Shown here in pieces: positions 47,601-56,690 of a stretch of 64,000 nucleotides of DNA. The stretch lies in NCBI GenBank assembly GCA_963820395.1, contig CAWGAE010000013.1, positions 1-64,000 of the forward strand, written 5' to 3'. Numbering within the stretch: position 1 is the stretch's first letter; each line of letters starts with the position of its first letter. This stretch comes from DATFVJ01 sp963820395 (GTDB lineage Bacteria; Actinomycetota; Actinomycetes; Streptosporangiales; Streptosporangiaceae). The translations under genes were made by a program, and so were the position numbers. The notes below the pieces were generated by a model, which did not search any database, was not told the origin of the DNA, and was given only the letters and a program-made list of their open reading frames with translations.

Positions 47601-48515
47601 GAGTACTACGAGGCGCTCGCACGCTCGCGGTACCTGATCGCGAATGACGACATGCCCGCGCACTACCGCAAGCGCGACGGTCAGATCTATCTGCAGACCT
47701 GGCATGGCACGCCACTGAAACGGATCGGCTTTGACGTCGAGCGGCCGCAGTTCGTCAGTGGCGCCGCCTACCTGGATCATCTTGCCCAGGACGTGGCGCA
47801 CTGGGATCTGCTGCTGTCACAGAATCCGTTCAGCACACCGATCCTGCGCCAGGCCTTCCGGTTCGGCGGGGAAATCTGTCAATACGGCTATCCGCGCAAT
47901 GATGTGCTGAGCCGTCCGGACGCACCGCAGCTTGCAGCGGCGGTCCGGAGGCGGCTCGGGCTCCCGGCGGGCAAGCGCGTCGTGCTTTACGCACCCACCT
48001 GGCGGGACAACCAGTTCTACGCGGCCGGCCGGTACCGGTTCGATCTCCGGCTTGACCTGGAGCGAGCATTTCGAGTGCTCGGCGATGATTATGTGGTCCT
48101 GATTCGCGGACATCACCACATGGCTGACGACGTGCCCGACTCGACGTCGCCACAGTTTGCGATGAACGTCACCCGTTATCCAGATATTTCGGAGCTTTTC
48201 CTGGTGAGCGATGTCCTGGTAACTGATTATTCGTCAGTTATGTTCGACTATGCGAGCACCGGTCGGCCGATGCTGTTCTTCACCTATGATCTGGCCGACT
48301 ACCGCGATAACGTTCGGGGCTTTTACTTCGACTTCGAGCCTGAAGCGCCGGGGCCATTGCTCGCCACATCCGACGAGGTGATCGCGGCGATCGGGGATAT
48401 CGAGACCGTCGCGACCAGGCACGCCGCGGCGTATCAGGCTTTTGTCGCGAAGTTCTGCCCGCTGGACGACGGCAAGGCGGGCGCACGCATCTGCGACAGG
48501 CTGTCATCGCCCTAA
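44645..48515 (+). CDS. GT2 glycosyltransferase-TagF-like glycerophosphotransferase fusion (frameshift)
   Basis: About 1,290 aa when read through one extra base near 45487. Residues 1-240: GT-A family 2 transferase (ISVVVPFFNVADLLGDCL, EVIMVDDGSTDGS, VDGDDM). First frame ends its homology at SDDYRAEF and the second resumes at DLAGRYLDQVRPGVLSKLP. Middle: beta-rich region with a Pro/Ala repeat. C-terminal 400 residues: CDP-glycerol-type poltransferase (VSWKGKQCTDNP, QTWHGTPLKRIG, YAPTWRDNQF, IRGHHHM, LVTDYSSVMFDYA). Expected to build a polyol-phosphate cell-wall polymer. GTG 44645 with GGGAGG upstream. Confidence 0.85.
46686..46745 (+). repeat. tandem repeat encoding PAAAGAS in the fusion gene
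   Basis: About two and a half copies of a 24-bp unit (CCGCCGGAGCTTCCCCAGCC core) encode ASPAAAG repeats in the linker region of the fusion protein. In frame. Confidence 0.65.
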
Positions 48516-48657
48516 GAGGTTGCATCGGCAAAGCCGGCGGCGCTGGCCCCGCGCCGTAGGCGCCCCGGGATGCCGCGCTGTAGGCGAGCCGGGCAAGCCG
48601 GTGTGGGTGCGCGGGGGGAAACTGCGCCGTAGGGTTTCGCGCCACAAGGAGTCCATC

Positions 48658-50475
48658 TTGGCGGGTTCGAAAGCTCAGCTGCATTACTCGCGTGCGGCAG
48701 TGGGCAGAGCCGGGCAGCCGACCGCGCCCGAATCGTCCGCCGGCGCACCGCCAACTGGCGCAGGCGGCGCCAGTTGGCGGTCCTGGTTCGTGCCGGTGAT
48801 ACCGGCGGTCACGGCGTTCGCTTTCTGCCTGTCGGGCATCTCCCGGCCGTCGCTATGGCGGGACGAGGCGTACACGATCGAGATCGCTAGCCGATCACCG
48901 GGGCAGATCCTGGCGCTGCTCAGGCACACCGACGTGGTGCATGGCGCCTACTACCTGTGCATTCATGTCGTCATCACGCTGTTCGGCCGGTCAGCGGCGG
49001 CGGTCCGGCTGCCGTCAGTGGTGGCTACCGCGGTTGGGGCCGGCTTCCTCGCCGTCCTCGGCATGTGGCTCGGGGCAACCAACGGCGCACCGTGGCCGCG
49101 TGTCCGCGGGCTGCTGGCAGGCCTCCTCTACGCGGCGGCGCCTTCGGCGACCAGGTACGCCCAGGAGGCCAGGTCATATGCGACGGTGACCGCGTTCGTG
49201 GTGATCGCCACGTACCTGTTCGCGCGCGCCCTCGAGGATGGACAGCGCCGCTGGCGGCTAGGCTACGGCGCGGCCATCGCACTGGCCGGTCTGTTCAACC
49301 TGCTTGCGCTGCTGATCGTGCCCGCGCACGGAGTGACAGTGCTAATCGCGGCCGCGAGGCGATCCCGGCGCGCGCGGGGGAAAGGCTCAGCTCCGGCAAC
49401 CACGGCCCCGGCAACCACGGCCCCGGCAACCACGGCCCCGGCAACCACGGCCCCGGCAACCACGGCCCCGGCAACCACGGCTGCGGGCCGAGAATCCCCG
49501 GTGCTCTCAGCCGCAGCAGGTCCCGCCGTCGGTCCGCCCGAGTCCGCGGCGCGTGATGCGCGCGCCGGATCGGGTGCCGGATGGTGGGCCTTGGCGGTAA
49601 TCGCGACAGCGGCGGTGCTGATTCCCATCGTCATCGGCGCGTACGCGGAGCGCGGCGCGACTGCCTGGCTGGGGCAGCCCGGCTGGCCGCAGGCGGGTAC
49701 CCTGGTGACATCGCTCGCCGGTTCCGCCGTACTGATCGTGCCGATCGCAGCGCTTGGCGTCATCGCGGTGGCCGCTGCGGCCGTTGGCTTCGGCTGCTCA
49801 CTGACAAGCGCTGACGTCGCCCTGCCATGGCTGGTGCTGCCACCGGTCATCCTGCTGGCCGTGTCACAAATCCACCCGCTCTATGACCTCAGGTATGTGG
49901 TGTTCTGCCTGCCCGCCGTGGCGCTGCTCGCTTCGGACGGGCTCGGCTGGCTTGCCAGGTTCACCGCCCGTTATACCGCGAGGCTGGCGTGGGGGCCCGT
50001 TATGGCCGCCGCGGCTTGGCTGCCCTCACTGGTCGTAGTCGTGTTTATCGCCGCCGCGTCCGTGGCGCCGCAGGAAGCCGTGCGTGCGCCCTGGTCCAGG
50101 CCCGACTACCTGCGCCGGGTATCCAAGATCGTTGGCAGGTATGCCCGTGCCGGTGACGCCGTGCTCTACATCTTGGCCAACTCGCGAATCGTCAGCCAGG
50201 GTTACCCCGGCCCGTTCCGTAAGCTGCGCGACGTAGCCCTAGCCGAATCACCGGCCGCCTCCGAGACGCTGAACGGGACCGAGGTCAACGCGGCCGTACT
50301 TCGCAGTCGCTTCGCCAGCGTCACCCGCGTGTGGGTCATCAGCGACAACGGCCGTCGGCTACCCGCGGTACAAGATGCGCTGGACATCGAGAAGCTAGCG
50401 CTAGTCGGGAAGATGCGGCTGATTGGGAGCTGGCACACGAGGAACGATCTCCTGCTGCTTTTTGCACAGCGGTGA
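48658..50475 (+). CDS. GT-C type membrane glycosyltransferase (GT39-like)
   Basis: 605 aa from a TTG with AAGGAG seven bases upstream. Many TM helices; RPSLWRDEAYTIEIASRS after TM1 holds the Asp-Glu pair of lipid-linked sugar transferases; QEARSYATVTAFVV and IHPLYDLRYVVFCLPAVALL are shared with the gene at the right edge. A 15-bp repeat adds six PATTA units in a loop (about residues 246-275). Probably uses a polyprenyl-phosphate sugar outside the membrane. Confidence 0.83.
   Translation: MAGSKAQLHYSRAAVGRAGQPTAPESSAGAPPTGAGGASWRSWFVPVIPAVTAFAFCLSGISRPSLWRDEAYTIEIASRSPGQILALLRHTDVVHGAYYLCIHVVITLFGRSAAAVRLPSVVATAVGAGFLAVLGMWLGATNGAPWPRVRGLLAGLLYAAAPSATRYAQEARSYATVTAFVVIATYLFARALEDGQRRWRLGYGAAIALAGLFNLLALLIVPAHGVTVLIAAARRSRRARGKGSAPATTAPATTAPATTAPATTAPATTAPATTAAGRESPVLSAAAGPAVGPPESAARDARAGSGAGWWALAVIATAAVLIPIVIGAYAERGATAWLGQPGWPQAGTLVTSLAGSAVLIVPIAALGVIAVAAAAVGFGCSLTSADVALPWLVLPPVILLAVSQIHPLYDLRYVVFCLPAVALLASDGLGWLARFTARYTARLAWGPVMAAAAWLPSLVVVVFIAAASVAPQEAVRAPWSRPDYLRRVSKIVGRYARAGDAVLYILANSRIVSQGYPGPFRKLRDVALAESPAASETLNGTEVNAAVLRSRFASVTRVWVISDNGRRLPAVQDALDIEKLALVGKMRLIGSWHTRNDLLLLFAQR
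49393..49482 (+). repeat. 15-bp repeat CCGGCAACCACGGCC, six copies
   Basis: Six copies, identical except for the last base of the last unit, encode PATTA six times inside the GT39-like protein. In-frame, near-perfect identity indicates recent expansion; copy number is likely to vary between strains. Confidence 0.9.
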
Positions 50476-50593
50476 GCCGGGAGTCCCGGGCCGTCGAGTA
50501 GGGGGCGCTACCAGAGGGACCGGCGCACTGCGGCAGGAGGCCCGGCGGCGGCTGCGGGAGGCCGTCGGCCGTCACCAGGTGGCGGCGGTCGGC

Positions 50594-51172
50594 TTATGTG
50601 GCGGCCGCCGCCAGCCCGCCGCCTGTCAGGCGTCCGATTAGCTGCTCCCGCAGCCTGCTCCGTCCCCTGTGCAGGCGCGACATCACTGTGCCGATGGGCG
50701 TTCCCATGATCGTCGCGATCTCTTTGTACGCGTACCCTTCGATGTCGGCAAGGTACACCGCGACACGGAACTCCGCTGGCAGGTCGCGCAGCGCTCGGAA
50801 GATGTCGGAGTCGGGCATCCGGTCCAGCGCTTCGATCTCCGCCGAGCGCGGCCCCGGTGCCAGGGGGTCGACAGGGAACTGCCACTCTTGCAACTCGCCA
50901 CAGGCCGCCTCCTGCGGCTCGCGGCGCCGCCTGCGGTAGCCGTTGATAAACGTGTTGGTGAGAATCCGGTACAGCCACGCCCTGAGGTTCGTGCCCGACC
51001 GGAACTGATGGAAGGCCGCGAACGCCTTTGCTGATGTCTCCTGTACCAGATCTTCGGCGTCGGCCGGGTTATGGGTCATCCGGAGCGCAGCGGGATAGAG
51101 CTGGCACAGCTCAGGAACGACATCCCGCTCGAATCTGACACGCTGCTCGGTCATCTTGTTGGTCAACCTCAT
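50594..51172 (-). CDS. ECF sigma factor of SigR/SigH type
   Basis: 192 aa. Region 2: RFERDVVPELCQLYPAALRM, NPADAEDLVQETSAKAFAAF, GTNLRAWLYRILTNTFINGY. Region 4: LPAEFRVAVYLADIEGYAYK, EIATIMGTPIGTVMSRLHRG. Close to SigH/SigR, regulators of thiol-oxidative stress. ATG 51172 has GGAG six bases upstream. Those factors normally sit beside a zinc anti-sigma (RsrA/RshA); none is adjacent here. Confidence 0.9.
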   Translation of the reverse strand: MRLTNKMTEQRVRFERDVVPELCQLYPAALRMTHNPADAEDLVQETSAKAFAAFHQFRSGTNLRAWLYRILTNTFINGYRRRRREPQEAACGELQEWQFPVDPLAPGPRSAEIEALDRMPDSDIFRALRDLPAEFRVAVYLADIEGYAYKEIATIMGTPIGTVMSRLHRGRSRLREQLIGRLTGGGLAAAAT

Positions 51173-51327
51173 CGTTACTCCGGCGCTAGTAGCGTCTCTC
51201 ACCATTAAGACGTCTCAACCTGCTCGATTGTGAAGCTACGTATGTGAAATCGGCATAAGGTGACAGAAATCACAGAACGAGGAGGGGGCCTGCGCCGCGG
51301 TCCGCCGCGGCCGTCCGGCGGCCGCGG

Positions 51328-52232
51328 TCAGTTCGCCGCCACCGCGGATCTGTACAGTGCGGCGACGTTTGAGCCGAAGGTGGGCGAGTACGAGATCGCC
51401 GGCGTGAGTCCCCCCTGTTCGTGTCCGCCGATGACGCCGACTACAACGCCGTCTCCGGTCGCGGGGCTGACGTCGGAGAGGAACGGCCCGCCGCTCCGCC
51501 GCTTGTGCCGCCGGTGAAGCCGTCACAGTCGAACTGCAACTGCTGGGCGCTGAAGTTGGCAGTATAGTTCTGGCAGCTGATCGGCCGTTGCCGCGTGTTG
51601 GGATATCCGAGCACTCGTACGACGCCGGTCGGCTGCTGGTCGACGCTCAGTTGCTCGCTGCCGGTCACATCCTCGATTCTGCTGCCTGCCGAGCCTTTGA
51701 CGATGAGGAAGGCCACGTCGTCGTCCGGATCGCCGGCCGAGGCCCACGCCTGGTCGACGATGACGCGGGCCGTGGTCCACACGCCGTAGGGCGCCTTACC
51801 ATCGTGGTAGCCGGGCACGAAGGTGACCTGCCGCGGGCTGGCCATGTAAGGAGCCAGGCAGTGAGCAGCCGTGATGATCATGTCCCGCTGTGGGCTATGC
51901 ACGACGCTTGCCGTGCAGAAGTGGGTCGTTGCGCCACTCGCGCTTGTCACGAACAGCGCGCCGACCGCGGGTACGCCCGTGAACGACGTGGCGCTCAGCG
52001 GCACCGACGGCGTCAGCAAGGGCGGGGCGGCGTCGGCGGCGGTTCCGGCGGGAGACGCCATGACAATCGCATACACGATCAACATCATGATGCTGATCAG
52101 GGACGCTGACCTGACGACAAGCTTCCTGGCCCGTGCGAGCGCCATCTTCGGACGGCGGGCCGCTGAGCGGTCTGCTCCGAGCCGGCTCGGAGCAAGCTCG
52201 TATGTCCGCGCCTGCCTGCGCCGCGTGCGCAT
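51328..52232 (-). pseudogene. trypsin-like serine protease broken by an 8-bp duplication
   Basis: Start ATG 52232 is set by GGGAGG. N-terminal basic segment of about 38 residues, then a membrane/signal helix (SASLISIMMLIVYAIVMAS). Catalytic His in MIITAAHCLAP, Asp in DPDDDVAFLIVKG, and the Ser motif GFTGGTSGG. Directly after the serine codon AGCGGCGG is repeated twice (51488-51503); removing one copy restores TSGGPFLSDV and a C-terminus VIGGHEQGG ... SNVAALYRSAVAAN ending at 51328. As sequenced the frame ends at 51441. Confidence 0.8.
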
Positions 52233-52579
52233 CGTGCCTCCCTGCGAGCCGGCGATGGTGCCCGGGGGCGGCCTGCCAAAGGTGTCACCCGCTTCGATTC
52301 TCCGGGTGGCGTATCAGTCGGGTATCAAGGAAAACTGGAAAGAAGCTGAATCCCGGCCGACCTGTCACTTATTGTATGCAGAACTGCTCTGTCAGTAACG
52401 GTACCCCGGCCGGGCGGATGCCGACACGACTTGACGGGTCGCGGCTGATTCTCCGCCGCATCGACGCGAATTCCACTTAACGATCATGAGGCGGACGGCC
52501 CGGAGACCATCCACGCTGAGGGCCTCTGCCTAGCCAGCTTGGCACGCCGCGTTCAAATGGCGGCGGTGAGCCGAGGGCC

Positions 52580-52619
52580 GTAGGCTACCCGCCTAACCTA
52601 CCCCCCGCCCAGCGGGGGG
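52580..52619 (-). terminator. C/G hairpin after the 116-aa gene, with IdeR-box-like flank
   Basis: CCCCCCGC (52601-52608), CCA, GCGGGGGG (52612-52619) form an 8-bp stem 13 bp beyond the stop of the hypothetical gene. Adjacent GTAGGCTACCCGCCTAACCTAC-like sequence (52580-52601) has partial symmetry and one half of an iron-box; only a weak hint. Confidence 0.5.
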
Positions 52620-52631
52620 GCGGCAGGCGTT

Positions 52632-52973
52632 TCACGGGATGCCGGGCGGGCGCTCCTTCTGTCGCTCCGTCCAGGCTCGCATTCGTGCGGGGTAACCGAC
52701 GATCTGTGCGTCATACGCGGGCAGGCCGAGATCGCGCGCGATCTTGCGGATCACTGCGGGCGAACCAACGCGCCGGCGGGTCCACTCTCCATCAGCCGCG
52801 ACAGCGACCGCGGTGGTATCCGTGGCGAACGTCTCCGGTTCCACGTAGAACTCCACGCCAGGCCTGCTGCGCGTGAAGGCGATCAGCGCAGCGATGTCGG
52901 CCGGGGTCGCCTCACGGTCGAGCTTCGTTGCGGGTTCCGCCCGCCGGTTACTTTGACGGCGACGCCATTTCAT
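52632..52973 (-). CDS. conserved actinobacterial hypothetical protein
   Basis: 113 aa from the ATG at 52973 (MKWRRRQSNRR). Conserved-looking body: DIAALIAFTRSRPGVEFYVE, ETFATDTTAVAVAADGEWTR, RRVGSPAVIRKIARDLGLPA, YDAQIVGYPARMR. I recall similar uncharacterised proteins encoded near LCP genes in actinobacteria. Function unknown. Confidence 0.7.
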   Translation of the reverse strand: MKWRRRQSNRRAEPATKLDREATPADIAALIAFTRSRPGVEFYVEPETFATDTTAVAVAADGEWTRRRVGSPAVIRKIARDLGLPAYDAQIVGYPARMRAWTERQKERPPGIP

Positions 52974-53076
52974 GCCACGCACTCTAGACGCTCGGACGAG
53001 TTGCGCCGAACACGTCGCGCCGCGACGTCACCCGCAGACGGCGCGGCACCGCGGCGGCACCCGCCCGCGCGCAAGC

Positions 53077-54765
53077 TCAGAACGAGTACGCGGGGTTGAC
53101 CTGTGCGCATTCGCTGCCGCCTGAGGCGTTTTCCGGAGTCGAGCCAGGCGGCGGCGTGGCGGAGCCCGTAGCCGAGGACGCGCCGGCGGCTGACGGGGCC
53201 GGCGGCGCGTTCGGTGACGCGCTCGGGTTGCTTCCCGGGTAGGTGGTACCGCTCGGCCAGTCGGCGCCGATCACCAATGTCACCGACGTGCCGGAGCGGT
53301 GCATCGTGCGGGCGGGCAGACCCAGGGCGTTTGCGACAGCCTGCGCCTGCGCGCGCTCTCCCGGTCCGTAGGTCAGGCTCGTGGTGATCGTGTAGGGGGC
53401 GTCGGCGCTGCCCGCTGACTGGGTGAAACCATCGCTGGCGAGGGTGGCGGCGATGTCGTGAGCACGACCGGCCTTGCCAGTGCCGTTCTCGACGGACACA
53501 GGCACCGCCGCCTTGTCCACGGCGGGCGTCGGGCTTGCGGTGGCCGGTGACGGGGTCAGGGTCGGGCGGCCAGCCGAGTCGCCATCGGTGAGCGGCGTAT
53601 CGGTGATCATGTCGTTGAAAAGCTGCCGTGCGGTCGGCATGGCCGGGGAGAGCCAGGCGGCCGGATTGCCGGGATACGGCACCGTCGGCATGGTGACGAA
53701 CGTGATCCGCTTCGTCGGCACCTTGTTGAGATCCCTCGTGAGACCGACCAGATTGGGTACGCCGTCCAGCCCAGGGTCCACGGTTATGGCCTTGGTGGCG
53801 TCATTGGCGACGCGGTAGAGCGTGACCGGGTTGGTCAGCGTGGTTGTGCTTTTCATCTTCCTGATCAGTGCGCTCAGGTACATGTGCTGGGCCTGCGTAC
53901 GGTACAGATCCCCGCCGTAGAGGAAACCGTGCCGGGTGCGCAGGAACTCCAGCGCCTGCAGGCCGACTATCACATGGGTGCCCTTGGTCAGGCGGAGATG
54001 GGAGTCGGGATCGAACACGTTGGCGCTGACGCAGACCGGTACACCGCCGACGTCGTCGGCCATGTTCACCACACCCACGAAGTCGATCATGACGAAGTGG
54101 TCGATGGTGATGCCCGTCAGCGCGTGTACTGCCGCGACGGTGCAGCCCGGACCGCCGTCTTGCAGACTGGACGTGATCTGCACGGCCTGCTGCGCGGGGT
54201 AGACATGACCTGACGGGCCGGTGCACTGCGGAACGTTGACGATGGTGTCGCGCGGGATGCTCATCACGGTGGCGTTCGTCCGGTCGGCCGACAGGTGAAC
54301 GACCATCTCCACGTCGGCATTCTGCCCGGGCCCGCAATCTCCGCCGATACTGCAGTCCGCTGAGTTTGAGCGGGTGTCAGAACCGATCAACAGGATGTTC
54401 AGCGGCGTCCGGCCGAATGGATCCATCTTCTCGCCACCTTGCGAAGCTCCCAGGTCCAATGGCGCAATCTGTAGGTTGGCGTTGAGTCGCAGGTACAACA
54501 TCGTTCCGGCGGCGATCAGCAGGAGGATGGCGCCCACGGCAGTCCACAGTAGAATCTTGCGGCGGCGACAGGGCCGCCGGGCGCGACGCGCGCCACCACG
54601 AGAGCGGCCACGGCCTTGTCCGGCGGCACTCTCCTGGCCGGCACGGCGGGCACCCTGCTGGCCGGGGCCGGGCGGGCCCTCCCCATTGCCGCCCGGGATT
54701 TGGCCGGAGCTCGCGCCGGCTGATGGACCGTCGGCCGCACGCTCGTCATCTCCTTGCCCTACCAT
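53077..54765 (-). CDS. LytR-CpsA-Psr (LCP) family cell-wall ligase
   Basis: 562 aa. Gly/Gln/Arg-rich cytoplasmic segment, TM at about 70-92 (LLWTAVGAILLLIAAGTMLY), LCP domain at about 115-340 (NILLIGSDTRS, ATVMSIPRDTIVNVP, HFVMIDFVGVVNMADDVGG, ALEFLRTRHGFLYGGDLYRT), then a LytR_C domain at about 415-500 (VPVSVENGTGKAG) and a Pro/Ser tail. LCP enzymes attach glycopolymers such as teichoic acid or arabinogalactan to peptidoglycan, matching the TagF-like fusion upstream. Start not supported by a Shine-Dalgarno. Confidence 0.9.
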   Translation of the reverse strand: MVGQGDDERAADGPSAGASSGQIPGGNGEGPPGPGQQGARRAGQESAAGQGRGRSRGGARRARRPCRRRKILLWTAVGAILLLIAAGTMLYLRLNANLQIAPLDLGASQGGEKMDPFGRTPLNILLIGSDTRSNSADCSIGGDCGPGQNADVEMVVHLSADRTNATVMSIPRDTIVNVPQCTGPSGHVYPAQQAVQITSSLQDGGPGCTVAAVHALTGITIDHFVMIDFVGVVNMADDVGGVPVCVSANVFDPDSHLRLTKGTHVIVGLQALEFLRTRHGFLYGGDLYRTQAQHMYLSALIRKMKSTTTLTNPVTLYRVANDATKAITVDPGLDGVPNLVGLTRDLNKVPTKRITFVTMPTVPYPGNPAAWLSPAMPTARQLFNDMITDTPLTDGDSAGRPTLTPSPATASPTPAVDKAAVPVSVENGTGKAGRAHDIAATLASDGFTQSAGSADAPYTITTSLTYGPGERAQAQAVANALGLPARTMHRSGTSVTLVIGADWPSGTTYPGSNPSASPNAPPAPSAAGASSATGSATPPPGSTPENASGGSECAQVNPAYSF

Positions 54766-55022
54766 GGATGGGCGCGCGGAATGTGCGGCGTCCCCGTGAG
54801 GATGGTCATCTCGCCCTGATCCGTCATGCTCACGTCCTCAACACTCCCCGACGGCGCCCGCAGAACCGTCAGTTGGTGCTCGGCATGGGACTCGCGAGCT
54901 GGGCTCCTGCTTCAGAGACGCCGGAGCGATAGTTCCGGTTTCCTTGATTGTGCAAGGCTGGCGGGTTGGGTAGATCCTATTTGTGTCCGGCATCGGGCGG
55001 GCCATGGCCCGCGCGGGGCCGA

Positions 55023-56591
55023 TCAGATCCAGCTTGAGAACCACATCCGGGCGTACCAGGCGCTGTACGGGATCACCTTGGCGGCGAGGATCGGGTACAG
55101 GTAGAAGAAGTTGATCGCCACAACGAGCAGATAGCCCCCGGCGATGGCCGCACCGAGACCGCGCCGCAGCGGCGACGAGCTTGCCGAACCCATGATCAGG
55201 CCGAGGCACAGAGTGATGGCGAGTATCAGGAACGGATCGAACGAGACCGCATAGAAGAAGAACTTCGTCCGGGCCGGAAAGGCGAACCACGGCAGCCAGC
55301 CCGCTGCCACCCCCAGTAGCACCGCGCCTGCCCGCCAGTCCCTGTGCACGAGCCACCACACCGCAAGCGCTGTTATCGCGGCGATGGAGGCCCACCAGAT
55401 CGCCGGCGTGCCGATGGCCAGGATCGCCTGGGAGCAGTGCGCCACCTGGCAGCCGTTATGCCCGGCGGTCGGGCTCGCGTAGAAGAACGCCACCGGCCGG
55501 CTCATCACCAGCCATGTCCACGGCTGGGACTGATACGGATGATGTGCATGCAGGTGGATGTGGAAGCTGAGTATCTCCTTGTGGTACTCGAACAGGGAGT
55601 AAAGCGCGGAGATCACCGGTGTCGTGACACCGTGCTGAACCGCGTAGTTCCTGTCCCAGCCGATGCTGGAGGCGAACCAGCCACTCCATGACGCCACATA
55701 GACGGCCGCAGGCACGGCCACCATCGACAAGAGCATCCATGAACCGTCGCGCGCGAGTGTCCCACGGCGGGACGACCGGAATCCTGCGGCACGTCGCGCG
55801 CCGATGTCCCAGGCCAGGCAGAGCCCTATGAAGGCGAGCACGTACCAGATACTGTCCCACTTGGAGGCGCATGCCAGGCCGAGGCAGACTCCGGCCAGCA
55901 CCCGCCACCAGCGAACCCCGAGCCGGGGTCCGGGACCGTCGGAGTTGTCCCCGCTCGCCCTGCCCTTCGCGAGACGGGCCCGCGCTCTATCGCGGTCGAT
56001 CACCAGGCAGCCGAAAGCCGCGAGCACCCAGAACATGAGGAAAATGTCGAGCAGTGCCGTGCGGCTCATGACGAATTCGAGCCCATCGAGTGACAGCAGG
56101 AGACCCGCCACGCAGCCGAGCAGGGTCGACCTGGTCATCCGCCGGGCAATCCGGGCGAGCAGCAGAATCGACAGCGACCCGATGACCGCTACTGCGAACC
56201 GCCATCCGAATGGGTTGAGGCCGAACAGCCCCTCACCGGCCGCGATGACGACCTTGCCCATCGGGGGGTGCACGATGAACTCGCCACCCGGGGCGAAGAT
56301 GTTCGTCTGGCCGCGCGCCACCATCGCGTCGGTGTTGCCGCCTACCAGGTTGTGCTCGACACCGTAACGCAGGATCGCGAACGCGTCCTTGACGTAGTAG
56401 GTCTCATCGAAGACGATCGATCGCGGTATCGACAGCCGGTCGAACCTGAGGTAGGCGCCGAACGCGGTTACCAGTAGCGGGGCCGCCCAGCCCCACAGCC
56501 GCCTGGACGGCATCGGCGGGGTCGGCCGGCCAAGCGGCGGCCTGCCAGCGCGTCGTTGTTCGGCTGGGGGCTCGACCTCGGTGTCAGTCAT
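55023..56591 (-). CDS. pmt: polyprenol-phosphate-mannose protein mannosyltransferase
   Basis: 522 aa GT39 enzyme. RSIVFDETYYVKDAFAILRY (catalytic DE), HPPMGKVVIAAGEGLFGLNP, DGLEFVMSRTALLDIFLMFW, ACASKWDSIWYV, HHPYQSQPWTW, FYPYILP-like FFYLYPILAAKVIPYSAWY. Orthologous position to Rv1002c, divergent from rsmI. It O-mannosylates exported proteins. TACGAT lies eight bases before the ATG and there is no ribosome site, suggesting a leaderless mRNA. Confidence 0.93.
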   Translation of the reverse strand: MTDTEVEPPAEQRRAGRPPLGRPTPPMPSRRLWGWAAPLLVTAFGAYLRFDRLSIPRSIVFDETYYVKDAFAILRYGVEHNLVGGNTDAMVARGQTNIFAPGGEFIVHPPMGKVVIAAGEGLFGLNPFGWRFAVAVIGSLSILLLARIARRMTRSTLLGCVAGLLLSLDGLEFVMSRTALLDIFLMFWVLAAFGCLVIDRDRARARLAKGRASGDNSDGPGPRLGVRWWRVLAGVCLGLACASKWDSIWYVLAFIGLCLAWDIGARRAAGFRSSRRGTLARDGSWMLLSMVAVPAAVYVASWSGWFASSIGWDRNYAVQHGVTTPVISALYSLFEYHKEILSFHIHLHAHHPYQSQPWTWLVMSRPVAFFYASPTAGHNGCQVAHCSQAILAIGTPAIWWASIAAITALAVWWLVHRDWRAGAVLLGVAAGWLPWFAFPARTKFFFYAVSFDPFLILAITLCLGLIMGSASSSPLRRGLGAAIAGGYLLVVAINFFYLYPILAAKVIPYSAWYARMWFSSWI

Positions 56592-56690
56592 CGGAGGCCA
56601 TCGTACGGGGTTGCGGGCCGTACGGGTGGCCGTCCCCGTAGACGCCGATTGGCGTGGCGGGTAGCGGGGTCAGCACGAAGGGTAATCGGG

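Noticed and set aside
50508..50978. anti-sigma gene overlapping the ECF sigma gene
   Set aside because: The frame overlaps the sigma gene itself and lacks the HxxxCxxC motif or any helix pattern of anti-sigma factors.
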